Below are positions 43,322-52,200 of a stretch of DNA of 64,000 nt, in pieces. Position numbers and translations under genes: made by a program. Where the stretch lies: NCBI RefSeq assembly GCF_000060285.1, contig NC_008555.1:868001-932000 (forward strand). Direction: 5' to 3'. The notes under the pieces are model-generated. The model made no database searches. It saw only the letters and a program-made list of their open reading frames with translations, and was not told the DNA's origin. Position 1 is the stretch's first letter. Each line of letters begins with the position of its first letter. Source of the stretch: Listeria welshimeri serovar 6b str. SLCC5334 (GTDB lineage: Bacteria; Bacillota; Bacilli; Lactobacillales; Listeriaceae).

Positions 43322-45499
43322 ATGGAACAAATGCAAGATAAAATAATAAAATTAGTCCAAAAATCGCTTAGTTATAAACCAGCGCAAATTAATGCCGTTA
43401 TTAAATTAATGGAAGAAGGCAACACGGTCCCATTTATTGCACGTTACCGTAAAGAAATGACTGGTAGCCTAGATGAAGTGGAAATTCGCGATATTGAAGA
43501 AACATTTGAATACGTTACTAAATTAGAAAATCGTAAAGAAGAAATTATTCGCTTAATAGATGAACAAGGGAAATTAACAGACGAACTGAGAGCGGCAATC
43601 ATCCAAGCAGAAAAACACCAAGCATTAGAAGATTTATATCGCCCCTACAAACAAAAGAAACGCACCAAAGCAACAATTGCCAAAGAAAAAGGATTAGAAC
43701 CGCTTGCAGATTGGCTAATGAGCTTTCCAAGCGATGCTGATCCACTGAAAGAAGCAGCAAACTACATTTCAGAAGATAAAGAAGTCGAGACAGCAGAATC
43801 AGCCTTACTTGGCGCACATGAAATTATCGCTGAACAAATCAGTGATGAGCCTAGTTTTCGAGAGTGGATTCGTAATTTTACTCGCAAATTTGGCATGATT
43901 GAATCTAGAGCAAAAAACGCTGAAGCAGATGAAAAAGGCGTTTACGAAATGTATTATGAATTTAACGAAATGATTGGCAAAGTAGCTAGTCACCGCATAC
44001 TTGCATTTAATCGCGGAGAAAAAGAAGATATTTTACGTGTACAAGTACAAGTAGATACAACAAAAATCTTCCAATATTTATTTGAAAAAGTTATCCAAAA
44101 CCGTAATTCTGCAACACGTCCTTATGTAGAAGAGGCGATTTTAGATGCTTATAAACGTTTTATCGGACCTGCAATTGAACGTGAAATTCGCGGCGAATTA
44201 ACTGAGAAAGGCGAAGAACAAGCGATTCATATTTTCTCTGAGAACTTGCGCAAATTGCTTCTACAACCACCTTTAAAAGGAAAAATAATTCTTGGTGTGG
44301 ATCCAGCTTTTAGAACAGGTTGTAAATTCTCTGTACTAGATCAAACAGGTAAAGTGCTAGAAATCGGTGTTGTTTATCCACATACAGCTAAAGCACGCCG
44401 ACCAGAAGCAAAACAAAAGATTGCTGAGATTTTATCCACTTATCAAGTAGAAGTTATTGCGATTGGTAATGGAACGGCATCACGTGAAACAGAGCAATTT
44501 ATCGTTGAGGTTATTCGTGAATCGAATTCTAATGCTTATTATTGTATCGTTAATGAAGCTGGCGCAAGTGTGTATTCTGCAAGTGAAACAGCTCGCGAAG
44601 AGTTCCCAGATTATCAAGTAGAAGAACGGAGCGCGGTTTCTATCGGAAGACGCTTGCAAGATCCATTAGCAGAACTTGTAAAAATCGATCCTAAGTCAGT
44701 GGGAGTGGGACAATACCAACATGATGTAGCCCAAAAACGATTAAATGAAACATTGACTTTTGTTGTTGAAACTGCTGTTAACCAAGTAGGAGTCAATGTA
44801 AATACAGCGTCTGCTTCCCTTTTACAATATGTTGCAGGCTTAAATAAAACAGTCGCTAATAATATTCGTAAATACCGCGAAGAAAATGGTTCGTTCACAT
44901 CACGTAAAGCATTGAAAAAAGTTCCTCGTCTCGGCGCGAAATCATATGAACAAAGTATTGGCTTCTTACGTATCCTAGAAGGCGACAATCCGCTTGATAA
45001 AACAGCTATTCACCCTGAAAGCTATAAAGCAGCTGAGCAAATCGTGAAAGCAGCCGGTTTTGATTTGAGTGATATTGGTAGTGAGGACCTTAAAGCAGCG
45101 TTACAAGCACTTAGCATTCCAGAAGAAGCAGAAAAACTAGGCATTGGTAAAGAAACAATGCGTGATATTATTGATAATTTAATAGCTCCAGGGCGTGATC
45201 TTCGTGATGAACTTCCGGCACCACTTTTAAAACAAGATGTTATTTCGATGGAAGATTTAAAACAAGGAATGGAATTACAAGGAACTGTTCGTAACGTTGT
45301 TGACTTTGGCGCTTTTGTTGATATTGGCGTAAAACAAGACGGACTTGTGCACATTTCAAAACTGAGTAATTCCTTTGTTAAAAACCCAATGGATGTCGTT
45401 TCAGTAGGAGATGTTGTAACTGTTTGGGTTGATGAAGTAGATACGAAGAAAAACCGAATTGCTTTAACAATGCGTAACCCAAATGGAAGTGTTAAATAA
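43322..45499 (+). CDS. tex: Tex family RNA-binding transcription accessory protein
   Basis: 725 residues. N-terminal Tex helical domain ([20 protein letters not shown]), YqgF-like fold ([25 protein letters not shown]... at ~320-350), helix-hairpin-helix ([40 protein letters not shown]) and a C-terminal S1 domain ([26 protein letters not shown]). It binds nucleic acid and affects transcription. ATG 43322 after TTGGAGGC; a promoter TTGAAA-N17-TATGTA lies ~50 bp upstream. Confidence 0.95.
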   Translation: MEQMQDKIIKLVQKSLSYKPAQINAVIKLMEEGNTVPFIARYRKEMTGSLDEVEIRDIEETFEYVTKLENRKEEIIRLIDEQGKLTDELRAAIIQAEKHQALEDLYRPYKQKKRTKATIAKEKGLEPLADWLMSFPSDADPLKEAANYISEDKEVETAESALLGAHEIIAEQISDEPSFREWIRNFTRKFGMIESRAKNAEADEKGVYEMYYEFNEMIGKVASHRILAFNRGEKEDILRVQVQVDTTKIFQYLFEKVIQNRNSATRPYVEEAILDAYKRFIGPAIEREIRGELTEKGEEQAIHIFSENLRKLLLQPPLKGKIILGVDPAFRTGCKFSVLDQTGKVLEIGVVYPHTAKARRPEAKQKIAEILSTYQVEVIAIGNGTASRETEQFIVEVIRESNSNAYYCIVNEAGASVYSASETAREEFPDYQVEERSAVSIGRRLQDPLAELVKIDPKSVGVGQYQHDVAQKRLNETLTFVVETAVNQVGVNVNTASASLLQYVAGLNKTVANNIRKYREENGSFTSRKALKKVPRLGAKSYEQSIGFLRILEGDNPLDKTAIHPESYKAAEQIVKAAGFDLSDIGSEDLKAALQALSIPEEAEKLGIGKETMRDIIDNLIAPGRDLRDELPAPLLKQDVISMEDLKQGMELQGTVRNVVDFGAFVDIGVKQDGLVHISKLSNSFVKNPMDVVSVGDVVTVWVDEVDTKKNRIALTMRNPNGSVK

Positions 45500-45966
45500 T
45501 GAAACAAATAGAATTGCAGCGACACATGGAAGAAGTGTCGCTGCAATTTTTCCAAAAAGAATTCCGTCACCGAGCTGTTTTTAATGCACGCTTACGGACG
45601 ACAGGTGGCAGATATTTACTCAAAAGCCATGATATCGAAATGAACCCTAAATACTTAGAAAACTTTGGTTTAGAATACTTTTTCGGCATTATGAAGCACG
45701 AACTATGTCATTATCACCTTCATTTAGAAAAAAAGGGTTATCAACATCGGGACAAAGATTTCCGTGAATTATTGAAAAAAGTCAATGCGCCACGATTTTG
45801 CGCCACCATTCCGCGTGAAATCACTATGCATGAATATACATGTGAAAACTGCGGAAAATCATTTTTAAAACAGCGTAGATTCAATGTAAACCGTTATCGC
45901 TGCGGGAGTTGTGGTGGGAAATTAAAACAACTGGGCTCCAAGAAAATTTATACAGAAAACCGTTGA
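45499..45966 (+). CDS. SprT-like zinc protein
   Basis: 155 residues. HExxH metalloprotease-like motif HELCH (~74) and a C-terminal zinc ribbon CENCGKSF...CGSCGG. SprT domains occur in DNA-protein crosslink proteases; the short bacterial form (YdcK/SprT) is uncharacterised. TAATG overlap with tex shows coupling. Confidence 0.92.
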   Translation: MKQIELQRHMEEVSLQFFQKEFRHRAVFNARLRTTGGRYLLKSHDIEMNPKYLENFGLEYFFGIMKHELCHYHLHLEKKGYQHRDKDFRELLKKVNAPRFCATIPREITMHEYTCENCGKSFLKQRRFNVNRYRCGSCGGKLKQLGSKKIYTENR

Positions 45967-45972
45967 AAAACC

Positions 45973-46001
45973 TTGCATTTTTGGCGATTTCTGCGTATAC
46001 T
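45973..46001 (+). promoter_or_regulatory. Strong promoter of the tRNA-Ser transcript
   Basis: TTGCAT (45973-45978), 17 bp, TATACT (45996-46001). Confidence 0.75.
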
Positions 46002-46007
46002 AATGGA

Positions 46008-46095
46008 AGTCGGTTAATTCCGCAGCAACCTCGTTGGTCTAGCAATCAGCTATTAACCAATTGGTCGCAGGAACGAGAATCCTGCTCGCGGTATT
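46008..46095 (+). other. Structured leader upstream of tRNA-Ser
   Basis: About 90 transcribed bases that can fold: GGTTAAT (46012-46018) with ATTAACC (46054-46060), a T-arm-like hairpin GCAGGA/TCCTGC around 46066-46084, and CCGC...GCGG closing a larger domain. It looks like a degenerate tRNA-like cloverleaf or a processed spacer. Confidence 0.35.
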
Positions 46096-46183
46096 GGGGA
46101 AGTACTCAAGTGGCTGAAGAGGTGCCCCTGCTAAGGGTATAGGTCGCTCGCGCGGCGCGAGGGTTCAAATCCCTCCTTCTCCG
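46096..46183 (+). tRNA. trnS: tRNA-Ser(GCT)
   Basis: 88 nt: acceptor GGGGAAG/CTTCTCC, anticodon stem CCCCT-GCTAA-GGG with anticodon GCT, the long variable arm typical of serine tRNAs (GTCGCTCGCGCGGC), T-loop GGTTCAAATCC and discriminator G. CCA is not encoded. Confidence 0.95.
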
Positions 46184-46195
46184 TAATAACTCATA

Positions 46196-46231
46196 AAGAC
46201 ATTGTTTAGTTTCCTAAACAGTGTCTTTTTT
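46196..46231 (+). terminator. Terminator after tRNA-Ser
   Basis: AAGACATTGTTTAG (46196-46209) pairs with CTAAACAGTGTCTT (46214-46227), one mismatch, then six T. Confidence 0.85.
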
Positions 46232-46334
46232 GGTGGAAAATAGCGATGGATTTGCGACTATATGTATGCTAAAGTTATTTTGAAAGATAAGCTCAAGTTG
46301 CAATAAACATAACGTAAATACTCGGAGGTGCAAA

Positions 46335-46775
46335 ATGAAGGTTATCCATTTTTATAGTGAAAATGCAGACTATGGCTGTTTCTCTAATTTCTCTTTACAT
46401 CCAGTTGTTATAGATGGCGTGACTTACCTAACGACAGAACACTACTTCCAAGCCCAAAAATTTATGGATAAAAAGATTATTAAAAAAATAATTAGCGCAA
46501 AAAAACCAATAGAAGCGGCAAAATTGGGGAGAAATAGAGACTTCCCATTACGAAAAGGCTGGGAAAGCATGAAAGATGAAGTGATGTTAAAAGCAATAAG
46601 AGCAAAAGTAGAGCAACATTCGGAAGTGAAAGAAATACTTTTATCCACAGGAAATGCAATTTTAGTGGAACATACGGAAAAAGATAATTATTGGGGCGAT
46701 GGTGGAAATGGCTCTGGAAAGAATCGGTTAGGTAAGATTTTGATGAAAGTTAGAGACGAATGGAATGCTAGTTAG
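46335..46775 (+). CDS. NADAR family protein (YbiA-like N-glycosidase)
   Basis: 146 residues covering the whole NADAR domain: FYSENADYGCFSNFSLHPV, TTEHYFQAQKF, RNRDFPLRKGWES and the C-terminal EKDNYWGDGGNGSGKNRLG. Family members hydrolyse N-glycosidic bonds: YbiA clears riboflavin-pathway intermediates, and others remove ADP-ribose from guanine opposite DarT-type toxins or phage enzymes. Which applies here is unknown. ATG 46335 after TCGGAGGTG. Its position beside a tRNA gene and a broken SUKH-like gene marks an accessory spot. Confidence 0.9.
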   Translation: MKVIHFYSENADYGCFSNFSLHPVVIDGVTYLTTEHYFQAQKFMDKKIIKKIISAKKPIEAAKLGRNRDFPLRKGWESMKDEVMLKAIRAKVEQHSEVKEILLSTGNAILVEHTEKDNYWGDGGNGSGKNRLGKILMKVRDEWNAS

Positions 46776-46789
46776 AGGAGGTAGCTTAA

Positions 46790-47203
46790 ATCGAACCAAT
46801 AAATCATTTTTTTGAATGAGCGAAAAATAATAATTGGCAATTAGATTTGTCTGCTGTAGAGAAAAACTTTCCAGAGCAAATTTTAAAAAGATATGTAAAT
46901 TTATTAGATGCATTTAAGACCTTTTATGAACAACCTAACCTCTGTAGCAACGCGTTTGAACAAATGAGTTTAGAAGCAGCAGAAGGTGATAAAGATTTAG
47001 AGAATAAAGTAAAACTATTTTGGAATGCACATTTGCCTATTATGATGAGTGTTGACGGTTGTTATGAATATTATGCTATCGCTTTAAATGACGGAAGTGT
47101 TGTTCATGGTTCGGAACCTGAATTTGAAGAAAGTTTGGTTGTAGCAGATTCATTTGCGAATTTCTTACTGAAAATCGTGGCCGGTGAAATTGGGATAAGT
47201 TAA
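46790..47203 (+). pseudogene. Decayed SMI1/KNR4 (SUKH)-like gene
   Basis: GAGGAGG (46775-46781) is correctly placed for a start at 46790, but that codon is ATC, and a TGA follows nine codons later (46817-46819). Beyond it the frame is open for 127 codons to TAA, encoding LPIMMSVDGCYEYYAIALND and EPEFEESLVVADSFANFLLKI, a pattern like SUKH-fold proteins. The likely ancestral reading has ATG at 46790 and TGG (Trp) at 46817. Internal initiation at TTG 46847 could give 118 residues but lacks a ribosome-binding site. SUKH proteins are often immunity proteins for polymorphic toxins. Confidence 0.68.
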
Positions 47204-47257
47204 AATTAATTAGGAAATTTGCTATAATAAGAAAAACGTTTCAGAAAGGAGAGGACT

Positions 47258-47650
47258 ATGGATAATAAACTAGAATTTACAACGATTGAAGAATATATTA
47301 CCCAAGCGCCAGCAGAAACAAAAGCAGTACTTCAAAAAATACGAGAGACAATTCAAGCTGCTGCCCCAGAAGCAACAGAGAAAATCAGTTATCAAATGCC
47401 AACTTTTTATTTCGAAGGCAATCTAGTGCACTTTGCTGTTGCGAAAAATCACTACGGGTTTTATCCGGCGCCTAGTGGCATTTCTGCATTTGAGAAGCAA
47501 TTAGGAAAGTATAAATATTCTAAAGGTGCTGTTCAATTCCCGATTAATGAAGAAGTTCCTTATGATTTAATACGAGAAATGACGCTTTTCCGATTAGCAG
47601 AAAATAAACAAAAAGCAGCAGAAAAGCTAGCAAAGAAAAAGAAAAAATAA
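47258..47650 (+). CDS. DUF1801 (YdhG-like) protein
   Basis: 130 residues. FTTIEEYITQAPAETKAVLQKIRETI, EKISYQMPTFYFEGNLVHFAVAKNHYGFYP and KYKYSKGAVQFP are typical of the DUF1801/YdhG fold, related to the frataxin-like 'iron chaperone' Fra of Bacillus. Function in Listeria is unproven. ATG at 47258 with AAAGGAGAGG; an extended -10 (TTTGCTATAAT) sits ~40 bp upstream. Confidence 0.9.
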   Translation: MDNKLEFTTIEEYITQAPAETKAVLQKIRETIQAAAPEATEKISYQMPTFYFEGNLVHFAVAKNHYGFYPAPSGISAFEKQLGKYKYSKGAVQFPINEEVPYDLIREMTLFRLAENKQKAAEKLAKKKKK

Positions 47651-47655
47651 GTTTG

Positions 47656-47686
47656 AGACTTTCATCAACGTGATGAAAGTCTTTTT
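47656..47686 (+). terminator. Terminator after the DUF1801 gene
   Basis: AGACTTTCATCA (47656-47667) pairs perfectly with TGATGAAAGTCT (47671-47682), then five T. Confidence 0.9.
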
Positions 47687-47710
47687 GTTCGGTCTTTTAT
47701 TTACAAAAGA

Positions 47711-47720
47711 CTAGACATTT
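47711..47720. promoter_or_regulatory. CTAGACATTT, candidate GntR operator (copy 1)
   Basis: The same 10-mer recurs at 49123-49132 before the GntR gene. TAGACA-containing sites are usual for HutC/YvoA-type regulators. Confidence 0.45.
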
Positions 47721-47746
47721 AAAATTAAATGAGTATAATAATAAAT

Positions 47747-47760
47747 AGAAAACGTTTTCT
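47747..47760. promoter_or_regulatory. cre-like palindrome upstream of the PTS gene
   Basis: AGAAAACGTTTTCT is a perfect 14-bp palindrome close to the CcpA consensus (TGNAAACGNTTNCA core). It fits carbon catabolite control of the PTS gene. Confidence 0.6.
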
Positions 47761-47791
47761 TGTAGAATAAAATACGTTTGGGGGAAGAAAA

Positions 47792-49078
47792 GTGAATAAA
47801 TTTATGGAGTTGCTTGGGGATAAATTAATGCCTCTTGCTGCAAAGTTAGGGGAAAACCGTTATTTAACAACTTTGCGAGACGCATTTATGTTAGCGTTTC
47901 CACTAACAATGTTTGGTTCAATTGCCGTGGTTTTAATGAATCTACCTTTTTGGAGTGATGAAACAAAAGCTGTTTTGCAATTGTATTTAGGTAATGCGCA
48001 AAATGCGACGATGAGTATTATGACCGTTTTTGTCGTTTTTGGGATTGGTTATTCTTTATCCAAGTATTATAAAGTAGAAGCTATTTATGGTGGTGCCGTA
48101 GCGCTTGCTAGTTTCTTGATCTTAACGCCATTTTTCTTTAATAGTGCAAATGGGGAACTAGTGACAGGCGCGCTTTCTTTAGACAGACTTGGTGCAAAAG
48201 GTATGTTTATTGGTATGATTACAGGTTTTATCGCGGGGGAATTATATCGTTTCTTCGTTCAACGGGACTGGACTATTAAGATGCCAGCTGGTGTGCCGCC
48301 AGCAGTTGCTAAATCTTTTGCAGCTTTAATTCCAGCTGTTTTGACCTTAAGTATCTTTTTAGTAATTAACATAATCGTTCAATTCTTCTTTAATACTAAC
48401 TTACATGATGTCGTGTACACAGTTATTCAAAAGCCACTAGTTGGGTTAGGATCAGGTATTATTCCAACTCTGATTGCGCTTTTCTTTGTCCAAGTATTGT
48501 GGTTCTTCGGTTTACATGGTCAAATTATTGTAAACTCGGTAATGGACCCGATTTGGAATACGTTAATGCTTGAAAATTTAGATGCTTACAAAGCTGGTAA
48601 TCCTTTGCCACATATTATTACGAAACCATTCATGGAAGTATTTACTGTTGGAATGGGCGGATCTGGGATGACACTCGCAGTAGTTATCGCGCTCGCTTTT
48701 CTAATGAAGAGTAAACAGAGTAAAGAAATCGGTCGTTTAGCACTTGGACCTGGTATTTTTAACGTGAATGAGCCGGTATTATTCGGGATGCCAATTGTGT
48801 TAAATGCAACGATTTTAATTCCTTGGATACTGGCGCCATTAATTGTTACGACGCTTAATTACTTTGTGATGGCTGCTGGAATTGTGCCAGCACCAACCGG
48901 AGTTTCTGTTCCGTGGACTGTGCCAATTATCATTAATGGAATCTTGGCGACGAACTCATGGCTTGGCGGGGCACTTCAAGTGGTTGATTTCTTTATTGTC
49001 TTAATTATTTGGTATCCATTCCTTAAACTTGTTGATCGTGCGAATATCGCGAGGGAATCGGAAGCTATTACCAAATAA
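47792..49078 (+). CDS. PTS lactose/cellobiose family EIIC component
   Basis: 428 residues with about ten membrane segments; MELLGDKLMPLAAKLGENRYLTTLRDAFMLAFPLTMFGS-type N-terminus (split at position ~1-40), FGLHGQIIVNSVMDP, and FNVNEPVLFGMPIVLN are characteristic of CelB/LicC. No EIIA or EIIB gene adjoins it, so it must borrow partners encoded elsewhere. GTG start after TTTGGGGGAAG. The GntR regulator follows. Confidence 0.92.
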   Translation: MNKFMELLGDKLMPLAAKLGENRYLTTLRDAFMLAFPLTMFGSIAVVLMNLPFWSDETKAVLQLYLGNAQNATMSIMTVFVVFGIGYSLSKYYKVEAIYGGAVALASFLILTPFFFNSANGELVTGALSLDRLGAKGMFIGMITGFIAGELYRFFVQRDWTIKMPAGVPPAVAKSFAALIPAVLTLSIFLVINIIVQFFFNTNLHDVVYTVIQKPLVGLGSGIIPTLIALFFVQVLWFFGLHGQIIVNSVMDPIWNTLMLENLDAYKAGNPLPHIITKPFMEVFTVGMGGSGMTLAVVIALAFLMKSKQSKEIGRLALGPGIFNVNEPVLFGMPIVLNATILIPWILAPLIVTTLNYFVMAAGIVPAPTGVSVPWTVPIIINGILATNSWLGGALQVVDFFIVLIIWYPFLKLVDRANIARESEAITK

Positions 49079-49122
49079 GTTATGTTTTTGTTTTCGATAT
49101 GCTATAATTTGACTAGAAATGG

Positions 49123-49132
49123 CTAGACATTT
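49123..49132. promoter_or_regulatory. CTAGACATTT, candidate GntR operator (copy 2)
   Basis: Lies ~15 bp downstream of a TATAAT (49103-49108) and before the GntR start, preceded by a related GACTAGAAAT; consistent with autoregulation. Confidence 0.45.
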
Positions 49133-49158
49133 TTAATTCAAGCGAAGGAGCGATCGAA

Positions 49159-49872
49159 TTGGTTAAGTATGAATTGATTGCAGCAGATATCCGCGAAAAA
49201 ATAAACAACGGTACTTATCCACCAGAATCCATTCTTCCTGATCAAGTAAGCTTATGTAAAGCCTATGATTGTAGCAGAATGACAATAAAAAAAGCTTTTG
49301 ATGTTTTAGCACTTGAAGGACTTGTTTACAGACAACGTGGTGCAGGAACTTTTGTCATGAAAAATGCTTTAGCTAATAAGCAAGATGCGAGTTTGCGGGA
49401 TTATGACGGGTTAACAAAAATGATGGGAGATAATCGAATCTCGAGTAAGATTATAGCGTTCGATATTGCTTTCCCAGATGAAAAAACACAGGAACAACTT
49501 TTAATTAAAGCAGATCAACCAGTGTATAAATTGATTCGGTTGCGCCTGTTAGATGGTGAGCCGTACGTATTAGAACATACAACAATGCCAGCAGATTTAG
49601 TTCCAGGTCTAACAAAAGAAATTTTACATCACTCGATTTATGCTTATTTGCAAGACTCACTAGGACTCGTACTAAGCGGCGCATTTCGAAAAATTAATGC
49701 TGATAAGCCATCTGAATACGATCAAGAATATTTAGCGTGCGGGGAACACGATCCAGTTTTAGAAGTGGAACAAGTAGTGTATTTAAAAGATGGTAGACCA
49801 GTGGAATACTCTAGGTCAAGACACCGCTATGATACAAGAAGTTTTATCATGGTTGATCATAGAGAAAAGTAA
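49159..49872 (+). CDS. GntR/HutC family regulator with UTRA domain
   Basis: 237 residues: N-terminal winged helix (ADIREKINNGTYPPESILPDQVSLCKAYDCSRMTIKKAF) and C-terminal UTRA effector domain (LRLLDGEPYVLEHTTMP; SRSRHRYDTRSF). TTG start at 49159 eight bases after AAGGAG. It probably controls the upstream PTS EIIC gene, responding to a phosphorylated sugar. Confidence 0.92.
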   Translation: MVKYELIAADIREKINNGTYPPESILPDQVSLCKAYDCSRMTIKKAFDVLALEGLVYRQRGAGTFVMKNALANKQDASLRDYDGLTKMMGDNRISSKIIAFDIAFPDEKTQEQLLIKADQPVYKLIRLRLLDGEPYVLEHTTMPADLVPGLTKEILHHSIYAYLQDSLGLVLSGAFRKINADKPSEYDQEYLACGEHDPVLEVEQVVYLKDGRPVEYSRSRHRYDTRSFIMVDHREK

Positions 49873-49875
49873 AAT

Positions 49876-49909
49876 AAAGTCAGCGTGTCTGTAAAGCATT
49901 GCTGACTTT
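49876..49909 (+). terminator. Hairpin after the GntR gene
   Basis: AAAGTCAGC (49876-49884) pairs with GCTGACTTT (49901-49909); only a short T tract follows. Confidence 0.6.
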
Positions 49910-49977
49910 GTTTATACTAATAAAAAATGCATAAAAAGCGCTTAATGAAAAATTTGTAAATAAATTAGGAAAAGCCG

Positions 49978-50005
49978 TTGACAGTCACTCAGATTATGTT
50001 ATAAT
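49978..50005 (+). promoter_or_regulatory. Promoter of the tRNA-Glu/tRNA-Asp transcript
   Basis: Perfect TTGACA (49978-49983) and TATAAT (50000-50005) with a 16-bp spacer. Confidence 0.8.
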
Positions 50006-50068
50006 AAAAAAGCTGGTGTAAGAGAAATGAATTCAACTGAATATATATTCATTTTTCGTTTTTTATCT

Positions 50069-50140
50069 GGCCCGTTGGTCAAGCGGTTAAGACACCGCCC
50101 TTTCACGGCGGTAACACGGGTTCGAATCCCGTACGGGTCA
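50069..50140 (+). tRNA. trnE: tRNA-Glu(TTC)
   Basis: 72 nt: acceptor GGCCCGT/ACGGGTC with one G-T pair, anticodon loop CTTTCAC with anticodon TTC, T-loop GGTTCGAATCC, discriminator A. CCA is not encoded. Confidence 0.96.
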
Positions 50141-50166
50141 CTTTTTTATTCATTTTTTATACATAT

Positions 50167-50239
50167 GGTTCCGTGGTGTAGGGGTTAACATGCCTGCCTG
50201 TCACGCAGGAGATCGCGGGTTCAAATCCCGTCGGGACCG
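50167..50239 (+). tRNA. trnD: tRNA-Asp(GTC)
   Basis: 73 nt: acceptor GGTTCCG/CGGGACC, anticodon stem CCTGC-CTGTCAC-GCAGG with anticodon GTC, T-loop GGTTCAAATCC, discriminator G. Followed directly by a terminator. Confidence 0.96.
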
Positions 50240-50246
50240 CTCAAAA

Positions 50247-50278
50247 AAGAATTCAAGCAAAACTTGAATTCTTTTTTT
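50247..50278 (+). terminator. Terminator of the tRNA pair
   Basis: AAGAATTCAAG (50247-50257) pairs perfectly with CTTGAATTCTT (50263-50273), then a T run. Confidence 0.92.
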
Positions 50279-50367
50279 CGTACAGAAAGTTGGACATGGC
50301 TTTTTATTTGAGCTATAATCTTATTATTCATATAAGAATTGTAAGAATTAAATTGGAGGAATGAATC

Positions 50368-50748
50368 ATGGATTTAGTGAAAAATGGGAAAGTATTAGAA
50401 CTTGTACATCCAAATGGAAACTGGACCTTAATTAAAGAAGAAGGTTTTTCTCCAGTTCAAATAACAGTGGCGGCGGTTGCAGCTTGTAGCGGATATGTAT
50501 ATCAAACATTACTTGAGAAAAAACGAATTGAAATAAATGATTTAAGTATTCAAACGGACTATGAGCAAGATCAAGAAAGCGCTGTTCATGTTTTAACGAA
50601 AATTAATGTTACTTTCACAGTTGATTTAGTAGATAAAAGTAACCAAGCAAAAGCGGAAAAAGCAGTGCATTTAGTGAAAGAGGCTTGCCCAGTTGCGAAA
50701 AGTTTAGATCCTTCGATTGAAATTAACGAGATTGTTGTTTTTAAATAA
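50368..50748 (+). CDS. OsmC family protein
   Basis: 126 residues. The two redox cysteines expected of OsmC/Ohr are present in AACSGYVYQTLLEKK (~45) and EACPVAKSL (~109). Family members reduce organic hydroperoxides with these thiols. ATG 50368 with TTGGAGGAATG; a promoter with TATAAT near 50320 is likely. Confidence 0.9.
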   Translation: MDLVKNGKVLELVHPNGNWTLIKEEGFSPVQITVAAVAACSGYVYQTLLEKKRIEINDLSIQTDYEQDQESAVHVLTKINVTFTVDLVDKSNQAKAEKAVHLVKEACPVAKSLDPSIEINEIVVFK

Positions 50749-50758
50749 ATGTCTTATG

Positions 50759-50789
50759 GACCAAGCCGCGGCGCTTGGTCTTTTTTTTT
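50759..50789 (+). terminator. Terminator after osmC-like gene
   Basis: GACCAAGC (50759-50766) pairs with GCTTGGTC (50773-50780), then nine T. Confidence 0.9.
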
Positions 50790-50866
50790 ACGCGTTTAGT
50801 TTGGCTTGATTACATAGAGGGAAGGCTATATACTGAAACCAAACAATACAAACGAGGTGCTGGAAT

Positions 50867-51541
50867 ATGGGAGAGAAGACAATAGTAGAAAAATTACAAC
50901 TGACTAAATACAAAGAAACAGTCATTCTAAATCAACCAGTTGGCGCAGATTATTTTCGGAATTTAGCAAAGTACGAAGAAAAACTAACAGATAAACAGTA
51001 CGATTTAATTTTCGATTTTGTTGAAACGTTAGATGAATTAGTAACTTTCGCGCAAAAAGTTATTGATAACAACACACTTTCCACGAATGGTTATTTATTT
51101 TTCGCCTATCCTAAAAAAGGTAATAAAAAGTTCGATACATATGTGCACCGTGATGAATTAATGCCAGCTCTTAAAACAGACAAAGAAGGTTACGTGAATG
51201 GCAGTACGCTCAAATTTACGCGAATGGTTGCACTTGATGAAACATATACGGTTGTTGGTCTAAAAGAAGCAACGAAATTAAAAGCGAAAGGCATCAAGAA
51301 AAATAATCCTTCCGCAGATGAATATGCTGATTATGTACCACTTGTTGCAGAATTTTTAGCAGACAAAGGGGATTTGCAAACGTTCTATAATAACTTAGCG
51401 ACAGGTTACCAGCGAGTTTGGGCTCGTTATATTTATTCTGCCAAACAATCAGCCACACAAGAAAAAAGACGCTTAGAAATGGTTGATATTCTGAGCCAAG
51501 GTTATAAAACAAAAGACCTCTACCGACAAGGAAAAAAGTAG
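50867..51541 (+). CDS. YdeI/OmpD-associated family protein
   Basis: 224 residues, cytosolic. The C-terminal helical part (ATGYQRVWARYIYSAKQSATQEKRRLEMVDILSQG, ~187-221) is the YdeI-like conserved region; the N-terminal domain (~1-150) resembles DUF1801-type folds. Biochemical role unknown. ATG 50867 after ACGAGGTG. Confidence 0.8.
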   Translation: MGEKTIVEKLQLTKYKETVILNQPVGADYFRNLAKYEEKLTDKQYDLIFDFVETLDELVTFAQKVIDNNTLSTNGYLFFAYPKKGNKKFDTYVHRDELMPALKTDKEGYVNGSTLKFTRMVALDETYTVVGLKEATKLKAKGIKKNNPSADEYADYVPLVAEFLADKGDLQTFYNNLATGYQRVWARYIYSAKQSATQEKRRLEMVDILSQGYKTKDLYRQGKK

Positions 51542-51673
51542 CCAGATAAATTTTTATTTGGTTATTTTTGTGTTTGAAACTGCTTCTTTATGTAAAATTG
51601 TCTAGGCGTGATAGAATAGAAGAGGAATAAGGCGAAGGAAAATCTTGTTGTACTGGAGAAGGGGACATGCAGG

Positions 51674-52171
51674 ATGGCGAATTATATTAATAAAGAAAGG
51701 CGCCAAATTGATTTTGATCCATTTGATTTACGGATAATTGCCGTACCAGAAGTAGTTGCGGTTCAATTTAAACCGCGCTCAGAACACACTTTACTTATTC
51801 GTATTGCGGATGTCGGCGCAACCTATCAACCACTTAAAAATGAATCATTGTTTGAAGCTATTTTGCCCGTTCATTTTAATGATATAAATGAAGAAGATGA
51901 CTATTGGGGATTAAGTGACAAAGAGCAAGCCGAGATGAAACTATTTAATGAAGTACATCGTGATTTAATTTATGATTTTGTGGATGAACACCCAGATTTC
52001 ACGCAAATCATAGTCCATTGTCATGCTGGAGTCAGCCGAAGTAGCGCAGTTGCTATGGGAATTGCTGAACACCTAGGGGATGAGGACACATATGATAAAC
52101 TGCAAGTGATTAAACGTTACTTACCGAATCCGCGAGTTCTTGCCATTATGCGGGGCGAAGCGTATTTATAA
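51674..52171 (+). CDS. Dual-specificity/tyrosine phosphatase-like protein
   Basis: 165 residues with the P-loop HCHAGVSRS (H-C-x5-R, ~115-123) and the general-acid region DDYWGLSDKE. Cys-based phosphatase of the DSP/PTP class; the target is unknown. It is followed 29 bp later by the glutathione-reductase gene and may be co-transcribed. Confidence 0.88.
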   Translation: MANYINKERRQIDFDPFDLRIIAVPEVVAVQFKPRSEHTLLIRIADVGATYQPLKNESLFEAILPVHFNDINEEDDYWGLSDKEQAEMKLFNEVHRDLIYDFVDEHPDFTQIIVHCHAGVSRSSAVAMGIAEHLGDEDTYDKLQVIKRYLPNPRVLAIMRGEAYL

Positions 52172-52200
52172 AAATGAAGAAATGTTAGGAGAGATTTTGA

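Noticed and set aside
46018-46093. A second functional tRNA upstream of tRNA-Ser
   Set aside because: The T-arm-like hairpin has a nine-base loop, the acceptor is mismatched and no proper anticodon arm forms; described only as a tRNA-like leader.
46096-46183. tRNA-Ser as an integration (att) site for the NADAR cassette
   Set aside because: I found no copy of the tRNA 3' end downstream and no integrase gene.
49937-49944. AAGCGCTT as a second LacI operator
   Set aside because: It lacks flanking symmetry and lies upstream of tRNA genes with no sugar genes attached.
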